A DNA stretch of 64,000 nt, from NCBI GenBank assembly GCA_963720515.1, contig OY970397.1:2551119-2615118 (forward strand), in the 5' to 3' direction. Numbering within the stretch: position 1 is the stretch's first letter; each line of letters begins with the position of its first letter. Origin of the DNA: G963720515 sp963720515. Lineage in GTDB: Bacteria > Actinomycetota > Thermoleophilia > Gaiellales > Gaiellaceae. A model generated the notes under the pieces. The model did not search any database. It was not told the origin of the DNA and worked only from the letters and a program-made list of their open reading frames with translations. Shown here in pieces: positions 26,264-34,816 of this stretch. Both the position numbers and the translations under genes were made by a program.

Positions 26264-26606
26264 GCGAGGGCGTCTCGTCGTTGCCGCTGCGCGCGCGGCG
26301 GAACTCGCGCACGGCGTGGACGCCCGCGAGCGCGACGGTCATGAGCGGGCTGCCGAGCGTCTTGATCTCCATCGGGCCGGCGTGCACCTCGCGCTCACGG
26401 CGCGGCGTGTCGAGCGCCTGCGGCGCGGCTCCGAGGGCGACGACGCGCTGATGGCCCTCCCGCTCGGCGCCGCCCCAGAGGAAGACGCGCGTGGGCCGTA
26501 GCTCGAATCCGCCGAGCGAGCCGACCTGCACCTCGAGCGAGCGCTCGACGCCGCTCCGGAGGACGGGCGGCTGTGCGCGTTCGACGGGAGACGGAACCTC
26601 GGTCAC
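26256..26606 (-). CDS. conserved hypothetical protein
   Basis: A 116-residue protein from GTG 26606. It has a beta-rich middle (RSLEVQVGSLGGFELRPTRVFLWG) and a charged C terminus; a weak hydrophobic stretch lies near residue 90. It is divergent from the D,D-carboxypeptidase gene with 34 bases between starts, and its 3' end overlaps the LysM gene by 8 bases. Not recognised. Confidence 0.6.
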   Translation of the reverse strand: MTEVPSPVERAQPPVLRSGVERSLEVQVGSLGGFELRPTRVFLWGGAEREGHQRVVALGAAPQALDTPRREREVHAGPMEIKTLGSPLMTVALAGVHAVREFRRARSGNDETPSPS

Positions 26607-26640
26607 AGCCCGGATTGTAGTGGGGGTACAGTTGCCGAAC

Positions 26641-27801
26641 GTGCGGCCGGGGCTCCGCGTTCTCCTTCTCACCGCCTGCGTCGCGGCGCTCGTCGCGCCG
26701 GGCCGCGCCGCCGCGGCCGAAAGCCTCCCGCGCGTCCAGGCGCACTCGTTCCTCGTCGCGGGCGGCCCGCGCGCGGAGGTGCTCGCGTCCGACGACGCCG
26801 AGGCCCGCGTCCCGATCGCGAGCATCACGAAGCTCATGACCGCGATCGTCACGCTCGAGCACGCGAGCCCGGGCGACACGGTCACGGTCGGCGCGCCGGC
26901 GGCCGTCGTCGGCGAGTCGTCCATCAACCTGCGCGCGGGCGAGAAGCTCACCGTCCGCGACCTGCTCGCCGCCGCGCTCATCCAGAGCGCGAACGACTCC
27001 GCCTACGCGCTCGCCGAGCACGTCGGGCACGGGAACGTCCAGGCCTTCGTGCGGATGATGAACGCGAAGGCCGCCGAGCTCGGCCTGACCGAGACGCACT
27101 TCGTCCGCCCGGACGGGCTCGACGCGCCCGGCCACCTCTCGTCCGCCCATGACGTCCTCGTCCTCGCGCGAACCGCGATGCAGCGCCCGCTCATCCGCGA
27201 GCTCGTCCGCAAGCGCAGCGCGCAGATCGCCGGCAGCCGCACCCTCTTCACCTGGAACGACCTCCTCGGCCGCTACTCCGGCCTGTACGGCGTGAAAACC
27301 GGCCACACGTCGGACGCGGGCTGGTGCGAGATCGCGGTCGCCCGGCGCGACGGCACCAGCGTCTACGCCGTCATCCTCGGGAGCCCGTCGCGCGCGCGGC
27401 GGAACGCCGACCTGGCGTCGCTCCTCGACTGGGGCTTCGACCGCTTCGCGCGGCTCGAGGTCGTGCAGGGCGGCAAGACGTACGCGACCGCGGCCGTCCC
27501 GTTCGCCGACGAGCCGCTGAAGCTCGTGGCGGAGAAGGACGCCGCCGCCACCGTGCTCGCGACGCGCCCGCTCGTCGAGACGGTCGTCGCCCCGAGGATG
27601 GTGGAGCTGCCCGTCCGGAAGGGCCAGAAGCTCGGCGAGGTGCGCGTGACGGAGGCGGGACGGCTCATCGCGAGGGTCCCGCTCGTGGCGGCGCGCGACG
27701 TGGGCGCCGCGAGTTTCGGTGCGAAGACCGGGTGGTACGCTGGGCAGGCCGTCGACGAGGCAGGCGACATGTTGAGCGCCGTCTTCGGATCCTTTCCGTG
27801 A
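26641..27801 (+). CDS. D-alanyl-D-alanine carboxypeptidase (S11 family)
   Basis: A 386-residue penicillin-binding protein of the DacA type. A signal peptide (residues 1-26, ending AAAAE) precedes the serine-protease-like motifs: S61-I-T-K64, S116-A-N118, and K219-T-G221. It trims the terminal D-Ala from peptidoglycan stem peptides. The C-terminal 90 residues form a beta-rich domain (VRKGQKLGEVRVTEAG). GTG 26641 start; the stop overlaps the sugar kinase start (GTGA). Confidence 0.93.
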   Translation: MRPGLRVLLLTACVAALVAPGRAAAAESLPRVQAHSFLVAGGPRAEVLASDDAEARVPIASITKLMTAIVTLEHASPGDTVTVGAPAAVVGESSINLRAGEKLTVRDLLAAALIQSANDSAYALAEHVGHGNVQAFVRMMNAKAAELGLTETHFVRPDGLDAPGHLSSAHDVLVLARTAMQRPLIRELVRKRSAQIAGSRTLFTWNDLLGRYSGLYGVKTGHTSDAGWCEIAVARRDGTSVYAVILGSPSRARRNADLASLLDWGFDRFARLEVVQGGKTYATAAVPFADEPLKLVAEKDAAATVLATRPLVETVVAPRMVELPVRKGQKLGEVRVTEAGRLIARVPLVAARDVGAASFGAKTGWYAGQAVDEAGDMLSAVFGSFP

Positions 27802-28757
27802 TCGTCACCGTCACCCTCAACGCCGCCATGGATCGCACGCTGCTCGTGCCGAGCTTCCAGCTCGGGCAGCGGCATCGCGCGAGCCGTGCGTTCGCGAGCG
27901 CGGGCGGCAAGGGCGTCAACGTGGCGCGGGCGCTCCGCCACCTCGGCGTGCCCGTCGTCTGCACCGGGCTTCTCGGCGGGCGGAACGGGTCGCAGATCGT
28001 GGACGACCTGACCGACGAGGGGATCCTGAACGACTTCGTGCGGATCGAGGGCGAGTCGCGCACCTCGGTCGCCGTGCTCGACCCGCTCTCGGAGCAGTAC
28101 ACCGAGATCAACGAGTGGGGCCCCGAGGTGCAGCCCGAGGAGCTCGACGCGCTCCGCGAGAAGCTCGCCTACCTGACGCAGGGCGCCGAGTTCGTCGTCT
28201 TCGCCGGCTCGCTCCCGCGCGGCGTCGCCTCCGACTTCTACGCCGAGTCGATCCGCGAGCTGAACCGCCGCCAGGTCCTCACCGTGCTCGACGCCGAGGG
28301 CGAGCCGCTGCGCCTCGGCACCCAGGCCGAGCCGCACCTCGTGACGCCGAACGTGGCCGAGGCCGAGTCGCTCGTCGGCCACGAGTTCAACGACGAGGAC
28401 GACCTGGCCGCGGGGCTCGACGAGATCGCCGAGCTCGGCGCCCGGAACGTCCTCATCACGCTCGAGAACGGCTGCTACGCGCTCGTCCGCGACGACCGCG
28501 AGGCGCACCGGGTGCGCGGCGCCACGCCGCGGCTCGACGCGGTCTCGACGATCGGCGCGGGCGACACGCTGCTCGCCGGCTTCCTCGCAGGGCGCCTGAG
28601 CGGCAAGTCCGTGGAGGAGACGGTTCGGATGGCGGTCGCGTCGGGTGCAGCGTCGGTGCTCGAGGCCGGCCCGGGGCGCTTCGACCCGGAGGAGGCAACG
28701 AGGGTCGCGGGGCTCGTCTCGGTAGAGCGCCTCGCGCCCGTGACGCAAGACGCCTAG
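27798..28757 (+). CDS. PfkB-family sugar kinase, probably 1-phosphofructokinase/tagatose-6-phosphate kinase type
   Basis: A 319-residue ribokinase-fold kinase. The N terminus VTVTLNAAMDRTLLV and ASAGGKGVNVARALRHLG are signatures of the FruK/LacC branch; the ATP-site motif is STIGAGDTLLAGFLAGR with the catalytic Asp near residue 256. It phosphorylates a sugar phosphate; the exact sugar cannot be told without neighbours (no fru PTS genes). It overlaps the carboxypeptidase gene by four bases. Confidence 0.88.
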   Translation: MIVTVTLNAAMDRTLLVPSFQLGQRHRASRAFASAGGKGVNVARALRHLGVPVVCTGLLGGRNGSQIVDDLTDEGILNDFVRIEGESRTSVAVLDPLSEQYTEINEWGPEVQPEELDALREKLAYLTQGAEFVVFAGSLPRGVASDFYAESIRELNRRQVLTVLDAEGEPLRLGTQAEPHLVTPNVAEAESLVGHEFNDEDDLAAGLDEIAELGARNVLITLENGCYALVRDDREAHRVRGATPRLDAVSTIGAGDTLLAGFLAGRLSGKSVEETVRMAVASGAASVLEAGPGRFDPEEATRVAGLVSVERLAPVTQDA

Positions 28758-28773
28758 CGGCTTGCGTCTTGCG
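28744..28773 (+). terminator. hairpin with the kinase stop codon in its loop
   Basis: Perfect 10-bp arms CGCAAGACGC and GCGTCTTGCG with a 10-base loop that contains the TAG stop (28755-28757) of the sugar kinase gene. There is no T tract. It could be a terminator or protect the mRNA end. Confidence 0.55.
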
Positions 28774-28794
28774 ACGTTGATACGATCGACCCGT

Positions 28795-28890
28795 ATGAGA
28801 GTGGTGGCGGAAACGCCCGATTGGACGCCCAGGCGAGTACTCGAGCGCCTGGGCTTTGTGCATTCAGGGACCGAACGAAAGGGGCGCTAG
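28795..28890 (+). pseudogene. 31-codon open frame resembling the tail of a GNAT acetyltransferase
   Basis: ATG 28795 opens a 31-residue frame ending TAG 28890, three bases before the guaB3 GTG. The sequence RRVLERLGFVHSGTER matches the C-terminal motif of RimJ-like acetyltransferases (RVLEKLGF-x-EGT), so it looks like a remnant of a lost gene. Alternatively it is a translated leader for guaB3. A 9-bp hairpin (28827-28854) sits inside it. Confidence 0.35.
28827..28854 (+). terminator. terminator- or attenuator-like hairpin in the guaB3 leader
   Basis: Arms GCCCAGGCG and CGCCTGGGC with a 10-base loop AGTACTCGAG, followed by TTTGTG. It lies 40 bases ahead of the guaB3 start and could attenuate transcription into the purine genes. 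The weak T run makes it uncertain. Confidence 0.5.
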
Positions 28891-28893
28891 CGC

Positions 28894-30051
28894 GTGGAAG
28901 TCGAGATCGGACTCGGGAAGAAGGCACGGCAGGCGTACGGCTTCGACGACATCGCGATCGTCCCGACGCGGAGGACGCGCGACCCGGACGACGTGGACAT
29001 CGGCTGGAAGCTCGACGAGCAGCTCCTCGAGCTCCCGCTCCTGGCCTCGGCCATGGACGGCGTCGTCTCCCCGCAGACCGCGATCGCGATCGGCAAGCTC
29101 GGCGGCCTCGGCGTGCTCAACCTCGAGGGGATCTTCACGCGCTACGCGAACGCCGACGACCAGCTCGAGCGCATCGCCAAGTTCTCGCCCGCCGAGGCGA
29201 CCGCGGGCATGCAGGAGATCTACGCGAAGCCGATCGACCCCGACCTCATTGGGACGCGGGTTGCGGAGATCAAGGCGTCCGGCGTCCTCGTCGCCGCCGC
29301 GCTCACGCCGCAGCGCGTGCGCGAGTACTTCCCGCTCGCCCGTGACGCCGGCCTCGACATCCTCGTCATCCAGGGCACGGTCGTCTCGGCCGAGCACGTC
29401 TCGGCGAACGGCTCTGCGCTCAACCTGAAGGAGTTCATCGCGAGCCTCGACGTCCCGGTGATCGTGGGCGGCTGCGCCTCCTACCACGGCGCGCTCCACC
29501 TCATGCGCACCGGCGCGGCCGGGGTGCTTGTGGGAGTCGGTCCCGGCGCCGCCTGTACGACGCGCGGCGTCCTCGGCGTCGGCGTCCCGCAGGCCACGGC
29601 CATCGCGGATGCGGCCGCCGCACGTGCCCAGCACCTGCTCGACACCGGCGTCTACTGCAACGTGATCGCCGACGGCGGGATGCGCACCGGCGGCGACATC
29701 GCCAAGGCGGTCGCCTGCGGCGCGGACGCGGTGATGATCGGCTCGCCGCTCGCCCGCGCTTTCGACGCCCCCGGGCGCGGCTACCACTGGGGCATGGCCA
29801 CCTTCCACCCGACGCTCCCGCGCGGGGCCCGCGTGAAGGTCGAGCTGATCGGCTCCCTGGAGGAGATCCTCGTCGGGCCGGCCCGCGAGAACGACGGGAC
29901 GCTCAACCTCATGGGCGCCCTGCGCACCGCGATGGCCACGACGGGCTACGAGAACATCCACGAGTTCCAGCGCGCGGAGATCGCACTCGCGCCCGCCATC
30001 AAGACGGAGGGCAAGTCGCTCCAGCAGGCTCAGCGGATCGGGATGGGATAA
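28894..30051 (+). CDS. guaB3: GuaB3-family IMP dehydrogenase-related protein
   Basis: A 385-residue TIM-barrel protein of the GuaB3 group typical of actinobacteria and cyanobacteria. It lacks CBS domains. The catalytic-loop motif is GVGPGAACTTRGVLGVG, with the cysteine forming a thioimidate with IMP in true IMP dehydrogenases; FDDIAIVPTRRTRDPDDVD at the start and IADGGMRTGGDIAKA also match. Whether it acts as IMP dehydrogenase or GMP reductase varies between species. GTG 28894; AAAGGGG lies 10 bases upstream. guaA follows with a 4-base gap. Confidence 0.92.
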   Translation: MEVEIGLGKKARQAYGFDDIAIVPTRRTRDPDDVDIGWKLDEQLLELPLLASAMDGVVSPQTAIAIGKLGGLGVLNLEGIFTRYANADDQLERIAKFSPAEATAGMQEIYAKPIDPDLIGTRVAEIKASGVLVAAALTPQRVREYFPLARDAGLDILVIQGTVVSAEHVSANGSALNLKEFIASLDVPVIVGGCASYHGALHLMRTGAAGVLVGVGPGAACTTRGVLGVGVPQATAIADAAAARAQHLLDTGVYCNVIADGGMRTGGDIAKAVACGADAVMIGSPLARAFDAPGRGYHWGMATFHPTLPRGARVKVELIGSLEEILVGPARENDGTLNLMGALRTAMATTGYENIHEFQRAEIALAPAIKTEGKSLQQAQRIGMG

Positions 30052-30055
30052 CGGG

Positions 30056-31645
30056 TTGGCCGAGACCGCCAACGTCGTCCCGCTTCCCGAGCCCGCACCC
30101 GAAGAGCGCCCGGTCCTGGTCGTCGACTGCGGCGGCCAGTACTCGCAGCTGATCGCGAGGCGCGTCCGCGAGGCGCGCGTCTACTCCGAGCTCGTCCCGT
30201 ACACGATCACGCCCGAGGCCGCCGCTGCGCGCCGGCCTTTGGCACTCGTCCTCTCCGGCGGTCCGGCGTCGGTGTACTCCGAGGGGGCGCCCCACGTGGA
30301 TCTCGGGCTCTTCGAGCTCGGCGTCCCGGTCCTCGGCATCTGCTACGGGATGCAGCTCATGGCACTCGACCTCGGCGGCGCCGTCGAGCACACGGGCCGG
30401 GCCGAGTACGGGCGCACCGACTTGACGGCCGAGCGGGAGAGCGCGCTCTTCGCCGACCTCCCGGAGGAGCAGGTCTGCTGGATGAGCCACGGCGACACCG
30501 TCACGGCGGCGCCTCCGGGCTCGCGGGTGGTTGCTGGCTCTCCGTCCACGCCGATCGCCGCCTTCGAGGATCCGAAGCGCGGGCTCTACGGCGTGCAGTT
30601 CCACCCCGAGGTCGTGCACACGCCGCACGGCCAGGACATCCTCAAGAACTTCCTCCTGCGCGTCGCCGACGCGCCGCCTGCGTGGACGGCCGCCGCGGTG
30701 ATCGAGGAGGAGACCGCGCGGATCCGCGACCAGGTCGGCGGCGAGCGGCTGCTCTGCGCGCTCTCCGGCGGCGTGGACTCCGCGGTCGCCGCGCTCCTCG
30801 CGTACAAGGCGGTGGGCGAGCGGCTCACCTGCGTCTTCGTCGACCACGGCCTGCTTCGCAAGGACGAGGCCGAGCAGGTGGTCGAGACGTTCGCGAACCA
30901 CTTCCACGTGCCGCTCGTCCACGTCGACGCGCGCGAGCGCTTCCTCACGCGGCTCGCCGGTGTCACGGATCCGGAGGAGAAGCGCCGCATCATCGGCGAG
31001 GAGTTCATCCGGCTCTTCGAGGAGGAGGCAAGCAAGCTCGGCGACGTGCGCTTCCTCGTCCAGGGGACGCTCTACTCGGACGTGATCGAGTCGGGCGGCT
31101 CTGGGTCGAGCGAGGGCGTCGCGGCGAAAATCAAGTCGCACCACAACGTCGGCGGGCTCCCCGAGGACATGGCGTTCGACCTCGTCGAGCCGCTGCGGAT
31201 GCTCTTCAAGGACGAGGTGCGCCGCGTCGGCGAGGAGCTCGGGCTGCCCGAGGAGATGGTCTGGCGCCAGCCGTTCCCCGGCCCCGGCCTCGCGATCCGG
31301 ATCATCGGCGACGTCACCGAGGAGCGGCTCGAGATCCTGCGCGAGGCGGACGCGGTCGTGCAGGAGGAGATCCGCCGCGCCGGCCTGGCCCGCGAGCTCT
31401 GGCAGTCGTTCGCCGTGCTCCCCGCGATCCGCTCGGTCGGCGTCCAGGGCGACGAGCGCACGTACGCGTACCCGATCGTCATCCGCGCGGTCACGTCCGA
31501 CGACGCAATGACCGCCGACTGGGCGCGGCTCCCCTACGACGTGCTCGAGACGATCTCGAGCCGCGTGATCAACGAGATCCCCGGCGTGAACCGCGTGGCG
31601 CTCGACCTGAGCTCGAAGCCGCCGGCCACGATCGAGTGGGAGTAG
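30056..31645 (+). CDS. guaA: GMP synthase (glutamine-hydrolysing)
   Basis: A 529-residue two-domain enzyme turning XMP into GMP. Residues 20-210 are the class I amidotransferase (ILGICYGMQLM with the nucleophilic Cys, and GVQFHPEV with His-Glu). Residues 225-400 are the ATP pyrophosphatase with P-loop ALSGGVDSAV; the C-terminal dimerisation domain ends in PPATIEWE. TTG 30056 is the start, four bases after guaB3, the only TTG start assigned in the window. Confidence 0.97.
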   Translation: MAETANVVPLPEPAPEERPVLVVDCGGQYSQLIARRVREARVYSELVPYTITPEAAAARRPLALVLSGGPASVYSEGAPHVDLGLFELGVPVLGICYGMQLMALDLGGAVEHTGRAEYGRTDLTAERESALFADLPEEQVCWMSHGDTVTAAPPGSRVVAGSPSTPIAAFEDPKRGLYGVQFHPEVVHTPHGQDILKNFLLRVADAPPAWTAAAVIEEETARIRDQVGGERLLCALSGGVDSAVAALLAYKAVGERLTCVFVDHGLLRKDEAEQVVETFANHFHVPLVHVDARERFLTRLAGVTDPEEKRRIIGEEFIRLFEEEASKLGDVRFLVQGTLYSDVIESGGSGSSEGVAAKIKSHHNVGGLPEDMAFDLVEPLRMLFKDEVRRVGEELGLPEEMVWRQPFPGPGLAIRIIGDVTEERLEILREADAVVQEEIRRAGLARELWQSFAVLPAIRSVGVQGDERTYAYPIVIRAVTSDDAMTADWARLPYDVLETISSRVINEIPGVNRVALDLSSKPPATIEWE

Positions 31646-31674
31646 TAACGCGGAGCACTCTCGCCTGTAGGCGT

Positions 31675-31698
31675 CCGCCGGCCGAGAAATTCCGGCGG
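31675..31698. terminator. weak hairpin between convergent guaA and hydrolase genes
   Basis: Arms CCGCCGG (31675-31681) and CCGGCGG (31692-31698) with a 10-base loop, in the 67-base gap. It could terminate transcription in either direction; no T tract. Short arms make it tentative. Confidence 0.3.
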
Positions 31699-31712
31699 CA
31701 GATCGAGGCCTG

Positions 31713-32570
31713 CTAGCTCGGCTTGGCAGGGACGAACCGCTTGACGAAGTCGAGCGCGGTCTGCGCGACCTCCTGCCAGCCGTGGTCGATGGTCAGCGAG
31801 TGGCCGCGGTTGGGCATCTTCTTGATCTCGGTGACGCTCGGGTTGCGCTTCTGGCGCTTGTAGGCGGCGTTGGCGATCGCCCAGGGAACCGTGTGGTCTT
31901 TCTCCCCGTCGAGGATCAGCAGCGGGCCCCGATCGGGGTTCGTCGTGTCGACCTTCGACTCGGTCCGGGGGTTGAGGTTGGCGTTGGCCATCTGGGCCAG
32001 GGCGATCCCCGACCCGGCCACGTGGTAGGTGTCGTAGAGGCGCTTCGCCTCGTCCTCATCGAGGGCGTTCGTCCAGCCGTACTTGAACTGGTCGAAGGTG
32101 AGCGTGATGGCGCGGCCTCGATACCGAGGGTTCACCAGGAAGGGTCCAACCCCTTTGAGCACTGAGAAGGGCAGCGGGAGGACGCCGCGAAATACGCCCG
32201 GGTCGATGGCAACCGTGGCTGCCGAGAGGCCACGGCCGGCGAGCATCTGGGCGAGCAATCCGCCGGTCGAGTGCCCCATCACGGCGGGCTTCTTGTCGAG
32301 CTCGCCGATCACGTCGGCCGTGTGGTCGGCAACCTGCTTAAGCGTCTTGTTGGCGAGGACGTCCGGGTTCGCCCGCGCCTCTTCAACCGTTTCCGGATCG
32401 TCTGGCCAGTCCGGCGTCAGCGGCGCGTAACCGGCCTGCTTGAAGAAGTCCGCCCAGTTGGCCCAGCTGCTCGGCAGCAGCCAGAGGCCGTGGATGAAGA
32501 CGACCGGAGTGGTGCCGGAGGCGTTTGCCGCCTCGATCTCCCTGCTCTCCCGCTCCGAAATGGACGCCAT
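31713..32570 (-). CDS. alpha/beta hydrolase, lipase/esterase-like
   Basis: A 285-residue hydrolase. Oxyanion region VVFIHGLWLLPSSW near residue 25, nucleophile elbow GHSTGG, acid in LDGEKDHTVP, and His in MPNRGHSLTIDHGW near the C terminus. No signal peptide. ATG 32570 is preceded by GAGAGGAG, which decides this start over the longer frame from 32603. Lysine, asparagine and AT-richer codons are more frequent here than in neighbouring genes, hinting at acquisition from a different genome. It stands alone between convergent guaA and the next minus-strand gene. Confidence 0.85.
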   Translation of the reverse strand: MASISERESREIEAANASGTTPVVFIHGLWLLPSSWANWADFFKQAGYAPLTPDWPDDPETVEEARANPDVLANKTLKQVADHTADVIGELDKKPAVMGHSTGGLLAQMLAGRGLSAATVAIDPGVFRGVLPLPFSVLKGVGPFLVNPRYRGRAITLTFDQFKYGWTNALDEDEAKRLYDTYHVAGSGIALAQMANANLNPRTESKVDTTNPDRGPLLILDGEKDHTVPWAIANAAYKRQKRNPSVTEIKKMPNRGHSLTIDHGWQEVAQTALDFVKRFVPAKPS

Positions 32571-32661
32571 GCCGAACTCCTCTCGGTCGCAGTGGAAGAT
32601 CATCCGACCCTAGCGACCGACGACGAGTTCAGTCGGGTAATCGCAACTCTGTAGTGGCGCC

Positions 32662-33081
32662 CTAGATCCGCGAGTAGGCGATCGTCCAGCGCGGCTCCCA
32701 CGCCTGCTCGTCGCAGGAGCCGTCCCAGAGCCAGTCGAAGCCGCGCGGCGAGACGTTCTCGAAGCGCATGCGGAAGTGCATCGGCGCGCCGTCCACGTCG
32801 CGCTCGTGGCGGAGCGTCATCACGCCCTCGTCGTCGAGGCCGCCGACCAGGTCGATGTAGCCGCCCGTCGAGTCCACCCAGGTCTGGCGCCAGAGGTCGG
32901 CGTCCGGGTCGAAGACGCTCACGCTGAGCCCGGCCATGGCCTCGGGCGCGTGGGCGGTGAAGCGCTCGAGGACGACGCGGCCGTCGAAGGTCTTCGAGAT
33001 CGAGTTCGAGCCGACGCCGCCATCGGCCCACTCGGCCCGCCACTCGCCCAGCCAGAAGTCGAAGTCCGCAGCACTTCCCAC
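32662..33081 (-). CDS. small DUF1579-like beta-rich protein
   Basis: A 139-residue protein starting at GTG 33081. DFDFWLGEWRAEW near the N terminus is the typical opening of proteins described as DUF1579 or heme-binding-like beta barrels; the remainder alternates short strands (FDGRVVLERF, GYIDLVGGLDDEG, MTLRHERDVDG). The family has no defined function, possibly lipocalin-like ligand binding. The gene has no obvious operon partner; 55 bases separate it from the EncFtn-like gene upstream. Confidence 0.7.
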   Translation of the reverse strand: MGSAADFDFWLGEWRAEWADGGVGSNSISKTFDGRVVLERFTAHAPEAMAGLSVSVFDPDADLWRQTWVDSTGGYIDLVGGLDDEGVMTLRHERDVDGAPMHFRMRFENVSPRGFDWLWDGSCDEQAWEPRWTIAYSRI

Positions 33082-33136
33082 TCCCTCGGATGTACCAGCC
33101 GAGCGCGGCGTCGCCGCGTTCGGCTTCGTGATGGGC

Positions 33137-33466
33137 TCAGTCCGGGGGAGCTTCGTCGGCGGCCTCTTCGGCCTCCTCGCCGTGCTCGACGATGTCGCCC
33201 TCCCGGAACAGCACCTTCTCGAGGGCGGCGCGCCACTTCGGCGTGCGCCGTGCCAGGAACTCGAGGTCCATCGAGAAGTGCTTGAACTCCTCCTGCTGGG
33301 CGTTCTCCATGATCGCCTTCGCCTCGGCGTCCTTCTCGACCGCGATGCGCTGCTCGTACCACCCGATCGCCTCGGCCTCCTCCTGGAGCGACGCGACGAG
33401 GCGCGCGAACGTCCGGGTCTTCTCCGGCAGCTCCTCGGGCGGCTCGTGGTACTGGTCGAACGGCAT
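33137..33466 (-). CDS. encapsulated-ferritin-like protein (EncFtn family)
   Basis: A 109-residue helical protein that matches the encapsulated ferritin family: YHEPPEEL-x-x-x-TR at the start, EEAEAIGWYEQR with the iron-binding Glu and conserved Trp-Tyr, and QQEEFKHFSM with the Glu-x-x-His ligand pair, then EFLARRTPKWRAALEKVLF. Family members oxidise and store iron inside encapsulin nanocompartments. Its C terminus is acidic (HGEEAEEAADEAPPD) and shows no obvious cargo-loading peptide, and no shell gene is adjacent. It may be free-standing or act with a shell gene elsewhere. ATG 33466. Confidence 0.8.
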   Translation of the reverse strand: MPFDQYHEPPEELPEKTRTFARLVASLQEEAEAIGWYEQRIAVEKDAEAKAIMENAQQEEFKHFSMDLEFLARRTPKWRAALEKVLFREGDIVEHGEEAEEAADEAPPD

Positions 33467-33475
33467 GGGCCGCTC

Positions 33476-34525
33476 TTACCCCGGCGTCGAGAGATCAACC
33501 GGCGGATAGAGCGCCCGGATCTCGTCGATGTAGCCAGCCAGGCGCTCGGCCAGCTCGGGGCTCTCGAGCTCGACCACGTTCTCGGCGTTCGACTCGCCCG
33601 AGCGCGACAGGTTGTAACTGCCGCAGAACACGGTGTCGTCGCAGACCGTGACCTTCGCGTGCATGAAGTCGTGCAGGCCGCCCTCCGGCCGCCACGCCTG
33701 CGAGCGCTTCCCCGTGAAGTCGTGGTTCAGCGCCATCTGGAGGAGCGGGAGCTTCCAGAAGATGTTGCCGTTGCGCGTCCATTCGAAGACGACGCCGTGC
33801 ATCTGCGTTTGGTCGACGAGGCCCGCGAGGTCGATGCGCTTCTCCGAGGAGACCTGCGCGAGCGCGCCAAGCACCGGGCCCGTCGTGATCACGGGCGAGG
33901 CGATCCGGATGCGGCGCTTCGCGCGGACGATGGCGCGCGCGACCCGGGCGGAGAGATCCTCGCCGTGGCCCGGCGTGAACCAGACCCGCACGGGCGTGTG
34001 GTCCACGCTGATCGTGTGCGGCTCGACGAAGCCGCTCCGCTCCACGTCGCCGGTCGTCCAGAGCTGCTCGAAGTCCTCCGTGTACGCGGCCCCGACCTCG
34101 GGCGAATCGAGGATCACGATCACGTTCTCCTGCCGGTGGAACGAGTCGTCAGTCCAGTTCATAGAACCCGTCCAAACCGCATCGCCGTCGCGGACGACGT
34201 ACTTGTGGTGCATGAGGTCGGGCACGCCCGCGATCGGCTTGTGCTCGACTCCGAGCGTCGCGATCAGCTTCGCGTCCGGCTCGGGCGGGGGCGGAACCGG
34301 GATCGGGTTGCGGTGGCCGACGTCGTACATGATCCGGACCGCGACGCCGCGCCCGAGGGCGTCGCGAATCGCCCCGCCGACGATCTCGGCCGGCTTACCC
34401 ACGAGGTTGAAGTCGTAGTGCGCGAGGTCCAGCGAGCGCTCCGCCGCGCCCAGGAAGTCCGCGACGACGGTCGCGATCTCCTCTGCCGACTGGCCTCCGT
34501 CCTTGAGCGTCCGGACGTCGATCAC
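33476..34525 (-). CDS. phospholipase D-like protein with two HKD motifs
   Basis: A 349-residue PLD-superfamily protein. The two catalytic HxK motifs are HHKYVVRDGDAVWTGSMN (about residue 126) and HAKVTVCDDTVFCGSYN (about residue 295). No signal peptide or membrane helix. Family members include phospholipases, cardiolipin synthases and nucleases; cytosolic location leaves the substrate open. GTG 34525 overlaps the acylphosphatase stop (GTGA), so the two are coupled. Confidence 0.85.
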   Translation of the reverse strand: MIDVRTLKDGGQSAEEIATVVADFLGAAERSLDLAHYDFNLVGKPAEIVGGAIRDALGRGVAVRIMYDVGHRNPIPVPPPPEPDAKLIATLGVEHKPIAGVPDLMHHKYVVRDGDAVWTGSMNWTDDSFHRQENVIVILDSPEVGAAYTEDFEQLWTTGDVERSGFVEPHTISVDHTPVRVWFTPGHGEDLSARVARAIVRAKRRIRIASPVITTGPVLGALAQVSSEKRIDLAGLVDQTQMHGVVFEWTRNGNIFWKLPLLQMALNHDFTGKRSQAWRPEGGLHDFMHAKVTVCDDTVFCGSYNLSRSGESNAENVVELESPELAERLAGYIDEIRALYPPVDLSTPG

Positions 34526-34791
34526 ATGACGACCTTGAACCCGCGCAGCTTCTCGGGCTGCTCCTCGAAGACCTCCGCGCGCTCGACCTCCGCGTCCGGC
34601 GGGCCCTCCTCGAACACCGCGGCGGCCTGGCCGACCGACTCCTCGTTTCCCTCGAACACGGCCTCGACCGTCCCGTCGTCGTTGTTCCGCACCCAGCCGG
34701 AAACGCCGTGCTGTTCGGCCGCCCACCGCGCGGTCTCGCGGAAGAACACGCCCTGCACCTTGCCGTGGACGACGATGCGGCGGCGAATCAC
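34522..34791 (-). CDS. acyP: acylphosphatase
   Basis: An 89-residue protein with the classic acylphosphatase fold. The phosphate-binding loop is VHGKVQGVFFR with catalytic Arg near residue 19 and Asn in GWVRNNDDGTVEAVFEG. It hydrolyses acyl phosphates. It is divergent from the MFS gene, with only 25 bases between starts. Confidence 0.93.
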   Translation of the reverse strand: MIRRRIVVHGKVQGVFFRETARWAAEQHGVSGWVRNNDDGTVEAVFEGNEESVGQAAAVFEEGPPDAEVERAEVFEEQPEKLRGFKVVM

Positions 34792-34816
34792 GCCGGAACC
34801 TTAGGCTAACCGGCGC

